Positions 37,639 through 46,766 of a DNA stretch of 64,000 nucleotides are shown here, in pieces. The notes beneath the pieces were generated by a model that searched no databases, was not told where the DNA came from, and was given only the letters and a program-made list of their open reading frames with translations. The DNA is from Clostridiaceae bacterium OM02-2AC (GTDB taxonomy: Bacteria > Bacillota_I > Bacilli_A > Erysipelotrichales > Erysipelotrichaceae): assembly GCA_003481775.1 (NCBI GenBank), contig QULU01000022.1, positions 1 to 64,000 of the forward strand, given 5' to 3'. The stretch's first letter is position 1. Each line of letters starts with the position of its first letter. Position numbers and translations under genes: made by a program.

Positions 37639-39339
37639 TTACTCGATTGTAGCATCCCTCAGACCGTGTGTCCACTGGTACAGTGCACTTGTCTTCAGGT
37701 TTTTGATCTTCTTGTTGTAGAAGTCAAAGTAAGTGTTACCATATACAGGCAGTGCAGAAACGTCTTCATTTACCTGTTTCTGAGCCTCTACCCATTTGTC
37801 TTTTGCTTTATCCATATCCATTTCTGTCAATGCAGCATCCATCAGACTATCCAGCTTCTCATCTTTCAGACGGCTTGTGTTGTCCAGACCATCACCAACA
37901 TATTTGGAATCAAAGTTTGTTACAGCACCTGACATTGTATCGTCTGTGAAAGAAGTAGCCATGAAGTAAACGTTCCATTCTTCAATGTTCTTGTCATAGT
38001 ATACTTTGTCCATCAGTGTGTTGAAGTCAACAGTTGCAACCTTAACATCAGCTTTCAGCTCTTCGCCCCAAGCCTTTTTCCACATAGGGATCAGGTTGTT
38101 CAGGATATCGTGGTCTTTGATTGCCATGATTTTGATTTCCAGCTTCTGTCCGTCTTTTTCACGGTATCCGCTAGCTCCAACTTTCCATCCTGCATCATCC
38201 AGAATCTGTTTTGCTTTTTTGATGTCATAGTTGTAGTTTGTTAAGCCGTCAACCTTTTCCTCGCCAGTGATAACTTTACCAAGCTTAGAGATTGGGTTGT
38301 TCCATGTTGTAGGTACATAACCGATTTCTACACCATCCAGATCCTTGCAGTCTTTGCATTCATAGTAAGAATTAACGAATGACTGACGGTCAAATGCGTA
38401 AGACAGTGCCTGACGTACTTCTTTTTCACTTGTTGCACCATTTACCGTGTTGTAAGTGATGTAACCCATACCACCACGTGGGTAGTGGTTGATTGTCAGA
38501 TCCTTGTTGTTGGAAGCAGGCCCGATTTTCTTAGGTTCAATCTGTCCTGCAAGCAGGTCGATATTACCGGATTTCAGCTCCTGATATTCCGTTTCCATCT
38601 TAACAGGCTTGATGATGACATTCTGAATACCCTTGTAATCATCGCCCCAGTATTTCTCATTCTTCTTCAGAGAAGCACCTGTACCAGCTTCCCATTTGTC
38701 CAATACATATGGTCCGGTACCGATTGGTTTACCTACAGCATCCTGAATTGGTTTTGTTTTCTTGTAAGCATAGGAATCCTTAAACTGGTTAGAGCTGATA
38801 ACGCTGATGTTCATCAGACTCTGCAGATTATCGTTTCTTGCTTCTGTGAAGTGGAATACGACAGTGTAATCGTCCTTCACTTCAATACCAGGATAATCTG
38901 GTTCTTTCTTGTTCTTTTTGTTGTTGTACTCTTTGTATCCTTCCAGATACTGGCAAGTAGAGATGAAACGTCCTGTATAGCTTGGATCTGAAACTACCTT
39001 GTATGAGAATTCAACATCCTTTGCTGTGAAGTCGCTTCCGTCTGAGAATTTAACACCCTTTCTCAGATTGAATGTAATTGTTTTACCATCTTTGGCAACG
39101 TCCGTTTTTTCTGCCAGAGAAGGCTGTAAATTACCATCCACGTCATACTCCATCAATTTGTTGTACACCAGATCGATTACGTATCCGTCGTAAGCACCAG
39201 TGTAGTACAATGGTGAAAATGTTCCTGTAAGTTCCTCAGCTCCTACAACTAATGTATCACTTTTTTTAGAAGACCCTCCACAGGCTGTCAGTGAAAGCGC
39301 ACATGCTGCTGCGGCCATCACTTTGAATAGCTTTTTCAT
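37639..39339 (-). CDS. oppA: Oligopeptide-binding lipoprotein OppA
   Basis: A 566-residue extracytoplasmic solute-binding protein. A lysine-rich start, hydrophobic stretch and lipobox LTACGG put it on the outer membrane face as a lipoprotein. The SBP family 5 pattern is seen: LVVGAEELTGTFSPLY, LAEKTDVAKDGKTITFNLR, and a late YALP-like segment SALPVYGNTYFDFYN. It binds peptides and hands them to OppBC. AGGAGGG precedes the ATG, and a good promoter lies just upstream. Confidence 0.95.
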   Translation of the reverse strand: MKKLFKVMAAAACALSLTACGGSSKKSDTLVVGAEELTGTFSPLYYTGAYDGYVIDLVYNKLMEYDVDGNLQPSLAEKTDVAKDGKTITFNLRKGVKFSDGSDFTAKDVEFSYKVVSDPSYTGRFISTCQYLEGYKEYNNKKNKKEPDYPGIEVKDDYTVVFHFTEARNDNLQSLMNISVISSNQFKDSYAYKKTKPIQDAVGKPIGTGPYVLDKWEAGTGASLKKNEKYWGDDYKGIQNVIIKPVKMETEYQELKSGNIDLLAGQIEPKKIGPASNNKDLTINHYPRGGMGYITYNTVNGATSEKEVRQALSYAFDRQSFVNSYYECKDCKDLDGVEIGYVPTTWNNPISKLGKVITGEEKVDGLTNYNYDIKKAKQILDDAGWKVGASGYREKDGQKLEIKIMAIKDHDILNNLIPMWKKAWGEELKADVKVATVDFNTLMDKVYYDKNIEEWNVYFMATSFTDDTMSGAVTNFDSKYVGDGLDNTSRLKDEKLDSLMDAALTEMDMDKAKDKWVEAQKQVNEDVSALPVYGNTYFDFYNKKIKNLKTSALYQWTHGLRDATIE

Positions 39340-39373
39340 CTAATTCCCTCCTATCATTCCTGATAATGACCTT

Positions 39374-39402
39374 ATTATATCGTAATTCACATAGAATTAC
39401 AA
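39374..39402 (-). promoter_or_regulatory. Promoter of oppA
   Basis: Minus strand: -35 TTGTAA (39402-39397), a 17-base spacer, and -10 TATAAT (39379-39374), about 35 bases before the oppA start. Confidence 0.7.
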
Positions 39403-39584
39403 TATTTTAACCCTCACTTTCACACGAAAATGTCATTTTTGTTTACATTTTCATGAAAGAAAACCGTCATTTTTATGAAACCAAATGCATTCGTATGCTA
39501 TGTATCACTTTATTTTCAGACAAAATGATAAATTTGTACATTATATATGGACACCCTTTCGCACCCTGTCAACAGCAGAAAAAA

Positions 39585-39613
39585 AGGATGCTCCCAATAT
39601 GAGAACACATCCT
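39585..39613 (-). terminator. Terminator of the phosphofructokinase gene
   Basis: AGGATG…GGGAG-type arms (39585-39595 against 39601-39613) form a hairpin, with the A-run at 39578-39585 acting as the minus-strand U-tail. Confidence 0.65.
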
Positions 39614-39634
39614 CTTTGCTGTTCATTTATAATC

Positions 39635-40840
39635 TTATCGTTTGTTGAACGGAACGATTGTCTTAGGAATTCCGTTTTCCATGATCAGTGTAGGCTCACC
39701 CTGAATCAGTGGTGTGATATAGTCATAGAATTCCTGTGTCAGACCCTGGTAATCCGGCAGAATCCATTCAACCGGTACATGTTTTACATGGTTAGCGAAG
39801 TTTTCAGCAGGTCCGGAGATGAATTTTGCATTGTATCTTCCATCCACATATTCTCTCTGTACGGCAACTACGTGTCCTGTAAATTTGCCATCAGCACTTC
39901 TGCTGTGTGCTGACATACCCAGCTCAAATGCTTCTGTAACGTCAACCAGAGACTGTGCGAAGTTGGAGCTTCTCGCTGCAGTGCTCAGATCCTGCACCTT
40001 TGCACGAGGAGCGATACCAGCTTCCAGAATCATGTTTTTCAGGTTTTCCCCGGCACCACCTAATACAGCGTGTCCGAAACCGTCATTTACTGCCTCACCA
40101 GCTGCAATGTATGTACCGTCTGCATAGTGAGCACCCTCACTTGTAACGATGTAGCATTTTCCTTTTTCATCCATGCATTTCTTAACCTGTGCAAGGAATT
40201 TTTCCTTATCGAAATCCACCTCAGGCAGAACGATCAGGTCAACTCTTCCGGTTACAACAGTAGAACCTGCAAGCCATCCTGCATCTCTACCCATGGTTTC
40301 CAGAATAAATACTTCTTCACGTGTATATACGTTGTAGTCCAGCCAAGTAGCGTTTACAACTTCATTAGCAAATTTAGCTCCTGAAGCAAATCCCGGACAG
40401 TGATCAGTAACCATCAGGTCATTGTCTACCGTTTTTGGAATACCAACGAAACGCTTGTCGATATTGTTTGCCTTCGCCCACTGGCTCAGTGCATCAACCG
40501 TATCCATAGAGTCATTTCCACCGATATAGAACAGAATTTCGATATCATGCTTATCCATGATTTCAACCAGCTTGCGGTAATCTGTTTCATCGTTTCTCTT
40601 CAGCTTGTAACGGCAGCTTCCAAGTGCAGAAGACGGCGTCTGACGCAGAAGTCTGTTTTCGTACTCGCTCATGTTTGTCAGATCGTATAAACGGTCTTCC
40701 AGAATTCCTTCAATACCATTTAATCCACCATATACGTGGTCATATACAGGGTTCAACTGGTTTGCGCGTACCACACCTGCCAAAGAAGCGTTAATAACGG
40801 TAGTTGGTCCACCAGACTGTGCAACTAAACAATTTGCCAT
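39635..40840 (-). CDS. 6-phosphofructokinase, probably PPi-dependent
   Basis: A 401-residue protein of the PFK superfamily. Seen: an AQSGGPT start for the phosphoryl-donor loop, IGGNDSMDTV at about 100, and GIPKTVDNDL at about 130. ATP-dependent PFKs have GGDGS and a Gly before TIDND-type motifs; the Asp/Ser after GGN and the Lys in PKTVDND are typical of PPi-fructose-6-phosphate phosphotransferase. It would catalyse F6P + PPi to F1,6BP + Pi in glycolysis. The start at 40840 has GGAGGAA upstream. It is monocistronic, next to the peptide transporter operon. Confidence 0.85.
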   Translation of the reverse strand: MANCLVAQSGGPTTVINASLAGVVRANQLNPVYDHVYGGLNGIEGILEDRLYDLTNMSEYENRLLRQTPSSALGSCRYKLKRNDETDYRKLVEIMDKHDIEILFYIGGNDSMDTVDALSQWAKANNIDKRFVGIPKTVDNDLMVTDHCPGFASGAKFANEVVNATWLDYNVYTREEVFILETMGRDAGWLAGSTVVTGRVDLIVLPEVDFDKEKFLAQVKKCMDEKGKCYIVTSEGAHYADGTYIAAGEAVNDGFGHAVLGGAGENLKNMILEAGIAPRAKVQDLSTAARSSNFAQSLVDVTEAFELGMSAHSRSADGKFTGHVVAVQREYVDGRYNAKFISGPAENFANHVKHVPVEWILPDYQGLTQEFYDYITPLIQGEPTLIMENGIPKTIVPFNKR

Positions 40841-40912
40841 GTTATAATTCCTCCTATTAACATTTAACATTACGGCATTATTTTAGCACATAATCCGCTA
40901 TTTTTAAAGTTC

Positions 40913-41263
40913 CTATTTGCTTTTCTTTGTATTATACTGCCCAAAAATCCCGATAAAATCAAGAATCAGGTCATTCACAAGCAGAATTGCGGAAACCTGC
41001 CAGTTTTTAAAGGCGATGATGATCATACCGGCCAGCATACAGCCCTCCAGAATCAACAGCAGACGGATATCCTTTTTATAACGCCCATCCTGCCACAACG
41101 GCAGCAGTCCCTTCACATCCTGATGCTTCAATATATAGTCATCCATCAAAATCAATACGATCCAGTACAGCACACCGCCATCGCGATAGCTGTATAGAAG
41201 TGCCGGCATCAGCGCCAGCTCCATAAGGTGCGCCAGTAAATTATCCTGTATTGTTTTCTCCAT
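40913..41263 (-). CDS. Hypothetical small membrane protein
   Basis: About 116 residues with three or four hydrophobic segments, the middle one interrupted by a charged loop (WQDGRYKKDIR). There is no recognisable domain. It starts 60 bases after gerAA ends and points the same way, so it may be co-transcribed with the germination gene. The ATG at 41263 follows GAGGATGTGAG. Function is unknown. Confidence 0.6.
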   Translation of the reverse strand: MEKTIQDNLLAHLMELALMPALLYSYRDGGVLYWIVLILMDDYILKHQDVKGLLPLWQDGRYKKDIRLLLILEGCMLAGMIIIAFKNWQVSAILLVNDLILDFIGIFGQYNTKKSK

Positions 41264-41323
41264 ATGCAACTCACATCCTCATGCATATGGTATCACGTTT
41301 CACAGATTATGGAAGAAAAAGTT

Positions 41324-42742
41324 TCAGGATCGGCTGCTGCTTTTCCCGCGCAGCTTTTTTCTTGCGAAAATCATTTTGAAATCATGCGGATTAAACGGGA
41401 ACAACGGATAGAAATAGGAGGTTTTCGTCACGGTGCGGTTGCTTGCCATAATGATCAGCATAAGAGCAATACCGAGCCAGAATCCCCAGGTCGGCGATAT
41501 AGCGGTAAGTATCAGCAGCATCACACGCATAAATTTGATTGCATAGCCCAGCTCATAGCTTGGCTGTGTGAAGTTCGCAAGTGCTACAAAGGCCATATAT
41601 AGGATAATTTCCGGTGCCAGCCAGCCTGCGTTCACTGCAAAATCACCAAGAATCAGTGCACCGATGATACTGAAGGAGCTGTTCAGGGAGCTTGGGGTAT
41701 TGAGGGATGCCATCTTCAGCGCATCAATACCGAATTCCAGCACCAGAAACTGCACGATGATCGGCAGATTCATATGGTCCTGTATCATCGCAAAGCTCAA
41801 CCAGTCAGGTGTCAGCTGTGGATTGCAGTTGAGATAGTACCAGATCGGTGTGACAAGCAGTGTCAGAAAAAACACCATGATACGCACGATGCGCAGATAG
41901 CTTCCGGTAATCGGCGGCAGATAATAGTCCTGTGCCTCCTGTATGAAGTCAAAAAAGCTGGTTGGCAGGATCAGCACGCTGGGCGAGTTATCGATCATCA
42001 GGATAACCTTTCCCTCCAGAATATTGCTGCTGGCCGCATCCGGGCGTTCTGTATAGCGGACCTTGGGAAACGGATTCAGCCATTTGTGCGGTACCAGTGC
42101 TTCGGCAAGACTCTCCTGTGCCATGGTCAGCGCCTCCACATGGATTTCCGACAGCTTTCTGCGGATATCATCCAGCAAATCCTTATCAGCTAGTCCATCC
42201 ATATAGCACAGCACAATATCACTTTTACTCATAGAGCCTAACGTATGATATTCCATTCGCAGATGTGTATCCCGTATTCTGCGCCGAATGAGGGCTGTAT
42301 TGAAAATCAGTGTCTCCACAAAGCCGTCCCGACTGCCGCGCAGCACCTTATCATCCTCCGGCTCCTGCATACTTCGTGTGGGATAGGTTCTGGCATCAAT
42401 AACGATACCCTCCTCATAGCCTTCCACGATCATCAGGACACTGCCGCTTAAAACAGACGTAATCATCGCAGCAAAATCCGGCTGCACATCAACCTCGAGA
42501 TAGGAGAGCCAGGAGTCACAGAAGGTCTGAATATCCTGTGTTTGCACGCATTCCTTCAAATCGGCCTTTAATAGAAACTCCATCATTTTTTCCAGTATTT
42601 CGTCCTTCGCAAAGCCGTCCACAAAGTACAGATTCATATGGATTCCCTGTACGAGCAGCGGTTTTACGACGATATCAAAATTTAAATCCGTCTGCATTTG
42701 CTCTTTCAGGCGGGTATTCAGTTTCTCATATTCCTTTTTCAT
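41324..42742 (-). CDS. Spore germination protein, GerA (A-subunit) family
   Basis: A 472-residue protein. The soluble N-terminal part (about 1-230) contains IVEGYEEGIVIDARTYP and PRDGF-like SRDGFVETLIFNTALIRRRIR, the core of the GerAA signature, followed by about five membrane helices and a basic tail. GerA A-subunits form the nutrient-gated channel of germinant receptors in the spore inner membrane. No B or C subunit is next to it, which is unusual. AGGTGAT precedes the ATG at 42742. It implies a spore-forming host. Confidence 0.9.
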   Translation of the reverse strand: MKKEYEKLNTRLKEQMQTDLNFDIVVKPLLVQGIHMNLYFVDGFAKDEILEKMMEFLLKADLKECVQTQDIQTFCDSWLSYLEVDVQPDFAAMITSVLSGSVLMIVEGYEEGIVIDARTYPTRSMQEPEDDKVLRGSRDGFVETLIFNTALIRRRIRDTHLRMEYHTLGSMSKSDIVLCYMDGLADKDLLDDIRRKLSEIHVEALTMAQESLAEALVPHKWLNPFPKVRYTERPDAASSNILEGKVILMIDNSPSVLILPTSFFDFIQEAQDYYLPPITGSYLRIVRIMVFFLTLLVTPIWYYLNCNPQLTPDWLSFAMIQDHMNLPIIVQFLVLEFGIDALKMASLNTPSSLNSSFSIIGALILGDFAVNAGWLAPEIILYMAFVALANFTQPSYELGYAIKFMRVMLLILTAISPTWGFWLGIALMLIIMASNRTVTKTSYFYPLFPFNPHDFKMIFARKKLRGKSSSRS

Positions 42743-42821
42743 TTGCATCACCTGCTGTTATCGTGTGCAGAATGAAAGAAATTATGCAGGAACCTGTTAT
42801 ACAGATATCAATAAACCATAA

Positions 42822-44066
42822 TTAAATAACTTTCACCTTCCTACATTCTTCATAACACCTTTTACTAATTCTAAGACATTTCTCACCAAAAGTAATTGCA
42901 TCTTCTAAATTATTAATTTCAAACCTGAAACATCCAATTCGCATCGAGGACCCCAAACGAAAATTTTTATCTGAATAATCAAACTTTATCCATTTCACGT
43001 CTTTATTTTGTTCATCTTTAATTTCCTTATTTATTTTTTCACGAATATCTAATATATTATTTTTTTGTATTTCTAATTCCGGTTTTTTCAGCTTCACGTT
43101 TCTCTCGTAAATCAAGGACATTTTCACTGCTACAAGATATTCTCTTTCTTCATCAAGTTTAGTATAACGGGGTATTTCCATTTGTAAATACATGGATAAA
43201 TACATTTTCCATTCCCTTTGTTTAAGCCATATATATTCAGTCTTATTCCATGTCAGACAATCAAAGCCTCCTCTTTTATTATTCACATATCCGCACCAGT
43301 CAAAGCTTTCCCTTTTAATACGTTTAGATTCAAAAAGATAATCAAAAAATCGATATACCGCACCATTATAAATCCCAATATATTCTAGCTTCTGTTTATT
43401 ATCTATATCTATTTTTGTATGTTCAATCTTACGATCAAGTTTTTCAATAAAATCAAACAGATAAATGTGAGCATCCTGTGTTACGATCCCTTTTGAGAGA
43501 ATCCTATAAAGCTCTTCGAAATCAATAATACTTATATTTTCATGAAATATATTTTGTTTTTCTATTTCTGACATTTTATTTCTTTCTGTTCTATTCATAT
43601 ATTCTGTTTTCACATAAGAAATGTAGAGATTATTTTCATCATATATTTCGGGGTTCTCTGCAAGTACTGCTTTATAATACGCTTCTAACTGGTTGTGTTC
43701 CCATGTATCAATCTTATCCTCTATGATAAGATAAAGGTTATTCTCACTTTCCTTCACCTTCACAAAGATATCTACCAGGCCTTTCTTATTTTTAAGCTTC
43801 GAGCCATCTGCATCATGTATTGCTATATTAACCTTTCTCTGTCTTTCAATATCCATTACATAATAATCAAGACGATCCTCTTTATCATCTTTATTCAACA
43901 TCCTTTTCAGAAATCGCTGCGAAACCCTAAATAAATCACCATGTTCTTCCTTACTCTCTTTCGTTGAGTAACTCAACAGCCAGCAGAAAAAAGCATCCTG
44001 CGATAGTTCACTTGTTGCATAATCAAACAAGTTATGTGAAACATCATTTCCTTTGCAAACCGTCAT
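42822..44066 (-). CDS. PD-(D/E)XK nuclease-superfamily protein
   Basis: A 414-residue protein, strikingly AT-rich compared with neighbours (Lys/Ile/Asn/Glu-rich). The nuclease core is seen as VDIFVKV (metal-binding Asp, about 97) followed by LIIEDKI (E-x-K, about 115-119), fitting the Pfam PDDEXK_4-like group often annotated as hypothetical. Catalytic activity on DNA is inferred from these residues only. AAGGAGG lies about 8 bases before the start. Its first 23 bases overlap the WYL regulator gene, so the two are co-translated. The composition suggests horizontal gain. Possible defence role, unproven. Confidence 0.75.
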   Translation of the reverse strand: MTVCKGNDVSHNLFDYATSELSQDAFFCWLLSYSTKESKEEHGDLFRVSQRFLKRMLNKDDKEDRLDYYVMDIERQRKVNIAIHDADGSKLKNKKGLVDIFVKVKESENNLYLIIEDKIDTWEHNQLEAYYKAVLAENPEIYDENNLYISYVKTEYMNRTERNKMSEIEKQNIFHENISIIDFEELYRILSKGIVTQDAHIYLFDFIEKLDRKIEHTKIDIDNKQKLEYIGIYNGAVYRFFDYLFESKRIKRESFDWCGYVNNKRGGFDCLTWNKTEYIWLKQREWKMYLSMYLQMEIPRYTKLDEEREYLVAVKMSLIYERNVKLKKPELEIQKNNILDIREKINKEIKDEQNKDVKWIKFDYSDKNFRLGSSMRIGCFRFEINNLEDAITFGEKCLRISKRCYEECRKVKVI

Positions 44067-44988
44067 TATCTGAATCCTCCTTCACTTCCTCCGCAAATTC
44101 ATCATACTGCTTCAGCCAGTATTTCAAGGCACTGCGGTTCACCTTTACATACAGAAAAGACACATCCGCATCCACTGGTTCGATGCGGCACTCATTCCCG
44201 AACCAATCCACAATCTGATCAATAATACTGTTCTTAAATTTAATTTTCACATGTTCACTCACTCCTGCAAACATGTAAATATGCTCCAATAAATGCTTTG
44301 GATATGCAAAGCCGTTTCTGCATTCCGGTATCTGTGTGATTGGCTTACGGATTTCTTTCAGAATGACTACATTTCGTATCTTATCCATTCGGTAATGGGA
44401 AATATTGTCATAGGCATCATAATTGCCTATCAGATAATAATGACCATTCGACACCATCATTTCATAAGGGTTCACGATATATGGACGTTCCCTGCGCTTA
44501 TGAAGCTTCAAATCCAGACCGTAGGAATAATAATCAAAGGAAATCTTACAGTTCTGCTCAATTGCTTCATCGATTAGTTCAACAGATAAAAAAAACTCCG
44601 GATTTTCCCCATGCGATACATGAGAAACAGTATGTACATGTGTGAAGCTTCTCCTCATATGAGCACTTTCTTTCACAAGCAGTTTTTCCATCATCTCCCG
44701 CATCTGCCGCGCAGTCAGGGTTCCATCAGATAAAATACTATCGATTAGAAAATGCAGTTCACTCTTCGTAAACTGACGCTCTTCCAGATAAAATCCATTC
44801 TGATAACGGATATCATAATCCAGTTCCTCTAACTCATGCAGTACATTACCAAGCGCCTTTCTTGCAATCACAAGCTGATAGTTTTCTTCCAGAAGCCGTA
44901 TAATATCCCTTTGATGAAGTGGGTGAGAAAAATCACTGTATTCCTCAAGAATTTTCAAGACACATACCGGAAGCATTTTCTTATTCAT
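44044..44988 (-). CDS. WYL-domain transcriptional regulator
   Basis: A 314-residue protein. It has an N-terminal winged-helix-like region (about 1-70), then a WYL domain at about 140-210 including NPYEMMVSNGHYYLIGNYD and the following ISHYRMDKIRNV, and a WCX-like C-terminal region. WYL proteins sense nucleotides or nucleic acid fragments and often control defence or DNA-damage genes. AAGGGG precedes the ATG, with a TATAAT -10 about 20 bases further up. It is directly upstream of and overlapping the nuclease gene, so it likely regulates that two-gene unit. Confidence 0.9.
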   Translation of the reverse strand: MNKKMLPVCVLKILEEYSDFSHPLHQRDIIRLLEENYQLVIARKALGNVLHELEELDYDIRYQNGFYLEERQFTKSELHFLIDSILSDGTLTARQMREMMEKLLVKESAHMRRSFTHVHTVSHVSHGENPEFFLSVELIDEAIEQNCKISFDYYSYGLDLKLHKRRERPYIVNPYEMMVSNGHYYLIGNYDAYDNISHYRMDKIRNVVILKEIRKPITQIPECRNGFAYPKHLLEHIYMFAGVSEHVKIKFKNSIIDQIVDWFGNECRIEPVDADVSFLYVKVNRSALKYWLKQYDEFAEEVKEDSDNDGLQRK

Positions 44989-45018
44989 TATAATTACCCC
45001 TTTTTTCCATTATACACC

Positions 45019-45963
45019 TTACCTTATCACCGCACCAGCTTCATCATCGCCTGCCGCAAGAATTGTTACAATGACCTCATCCTTTAAATTCTCGTTGATT
45101 GCCATGCCGAATATGATATCCAGTGCATTACCAGCCTCCGTATGTATGAAATTGACAATTTCCTGAACCTCCTCCAATGTCAGATCACTGTTTCCGCATA
45201 TGTGAACGATTGCATGATGCAGTCCCCTGATATCATATTCTAAAAGACTTGCGGATAAAGCCTCTTTGACTGCAGCTTCTCCTTTCCGATTACCGCTTCC
45301 ATATCCAACACCAATAAACCCATGCTTCTGTTTTTCCATGGTTGTACAGATATCTGCATAATCAACATTGATGTAAACAGGAATAGTAATCAGCTCGTAT
45401 AGTGCCTGTATTCCCTGCTGAATGATGCTGTTTGCTGTGGAAAATGCACAGGTGATCGGGGCATTACCAAGATGCTGAAGGATATGGCGGTTAGAGAGTG
45501 TAATACAGGTATCCGTGTACGTATAGATTTCTTCCATGGATGCCATGGCAGTGCGCATGCGTTTTTTTCCTTCAAAGGGAAATGGCAAAGTAACAAAGGC
45601 AATGGTCAGCGCATGCAGCTCTCTGGCAAGCTGTGCAAATACCGGAAGTGCTCCGCTTCCTGTACCGCCTCCAAGACCAGCGCATAACAATATCATATCC
45701 GCCCCCTTCATTCTTTTACAGATTTCCTCCTTCGCCTCGATGGCGGCACGCTTTCCTAATAATGAATCTGCTCCTGTACCATATCCTTTTGTCTGCTTTT
45801 CTCCAATCAATAGTTTATGTTCCTGCGAAAGCTGCAGCAAAGCAAGCTGATTGGTATTGACAGCAATATATTCCACACCATGCAGTCTATGCTGCAGCAT
45901 ATGGCGAATTACATTATTCCCGCCATCCCCGATACCAAAAATTTTAATTGTGACCTTTCCCAT
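45019..45963 (-). CDS. FtsZ paralogue lacking the C-terminal tail
   Basis: A 314-residue tubulin/FtsZ GTPase. It shows the T1-like GIGDGGNNVI, the T4 tubulin signature CAGLGGGTGSGA, PFPFEGKKR, the T7 synergy loop NVDYADICTTM with both acidic residues, and MAINENLKDEVIVTILAAG near the end. GTP binding and hydrolysis therefore look possible. The protein ends right after the globular core: there is no disordered linker and no conserved C-terminal peptide that binds FtsA/SepF/ZipA. It is not in a division cluster. AAAGGAGA precedes the ATG at 45963. The gene upstream (45992) ends 28 bases before, making a two-gene operon. Role unknown; possibly a specialised filament rather than the main Z-ring. 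Confidence 0.88.
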   Translation of the reverse strand: MGKVTIKIFGIGDGGNNVIRHMLQHRLHGVEYIAVNTNQLALLQLSQEHKLLIGEKQTKGYGTGADSLLGKRAAIEAKEEICKRMKGADMILLCAGLGGGTGSGALPVFAQLARELHALTIAFVTLPFPFEGKKRMRTAMASMEEIYTYTDTCITLSNRHILQHLGNAPITCAFSTANSIIQQGIQALYELITIPVYINVDYADICTTMEKQKHGFIGVGYGSGNRKGEAAVKEALSASLLEYDIRGLHHAIVHICGNSDLTLEEVQEIVNFIHTEAGNALDIIFGMAINENLKDEVIVTILAAGDDEAGAVIR

Positions 45964-45991
45964 AGAATCTCCTTTATCTTTCAGACAGATA

Positions 45992-46660
45992 TCATAACAC
46001 ACGATGTAAATTAGACGCATACCTTTCGCTATATAGTAAGACTATGCGGTTGTTCAACTTATGTGTCTCGTTTATCTGATTCAATACAATGCCAGCTTGA
46101 TCTGCCGACAATTTCACAAAAGGATTGATGAACCAAACAGAATGATCTGCAGAACAAAGTTCATACAATGCCAGAAAGCAGGCGTATCGCAAAAGAATGC
46201 GGATACTGCTGCTGCAAAGGTTGGAATCCATATCTCTGTCACCGCACACAATATGCAGAATCATACCGTGTTCATAAATTTTACATTGCTTCTTAATAAA
46301 CAAACTCATCAGCTGTGATGCCCTGCTGTAGACATCCTGTATGGTAATCTTATACGCAAGAAATGATGTATACCCTCTAAATACCTCATGAAAAGATTTT
46401 TGCATAAGAAAAACAGGTTCATCCTCATACCAGAGAAAATATTCCAGATTTTCAAATACAGCAACATTCAGGTTACGATATACCATACATTTCTTCATGA
46501 TGTGCATACTGTTGATTTCCCTGTTACAATGCCCTGGAAGACATCCTGTAATAAAAATCCACCATCTGCACAGCTGATTTTGTATCCAATCCTGTTCCTT
46601 CCCCAGTACCATCATACTCATTCGGGCATCTATAAATTCGCACAGTTTTATCAAATACAT
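45992..46660 (-). CDS. Unknown protein encoded with the FtsZ paralogue; faint ABC-ATPase likeness
   Basis: A 222-residue protein rich in Cys and Met; no family recognised. By eye, parts resemble a worn ABC ATPase: LNVAVFENLEYF like the LTVxENLxF segment after the Q-loop, a signature-like IRILLRYACFLAL, VWFINPFVKLSADQ in the place of LLDEPFxxLD, and VLLYSE like the H-loop. There is no Walker A and the Walker B acidic pair is lost, so it could not hydrolyse ATP in the usual way. It may also be unrelated. AGGTGAT lies just before the ATG. It is the first gene of the operon with the FtsZ paralogue. Confidence 0.6.
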   Translation of the reverse strand: MYLIKLCEFIDARMSMMVLGKEQDWIQNQLCRWWIFITGCLPGHCNREINSMHIMKKCMVYRNLNVAVFENLEYFLWYEDEPVFLMQKSFHEVFRGYTSFLAYKITIQDVYSRASQLMSLFIKKQCKIYEHGMILHIVCGDRDMDSNLCSSSIRILLRYACFLALYELCSADHSVWFINPFVKLSADQAGIVLNQINETHKLNNRIVLLYSERYASNLHRVL

Positions 46661-46737
46661 ACCATCACCTGCCTGTATATTACGATATCCGTTGTTTCAA
46701 ATTTGACACATTCCAACATCACCGCCAGTTTCCCCAG

Positions 46738-46762
46738 AAAAAAACAGCCCGAAGACTGTTTC
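46738..46762 (-). terminator. Terminator of the flavin oxidoreductase gene
   Basis: AAACAG (46743-46748) pairs with CTGTTT (46757-46762), with an 8-base loop; the A-run before it is the U-tail on the minus strand. It lies at the 3' side of the reductase gene. Confidence 0.7.
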
Positions 46763-46766
46763 TATG

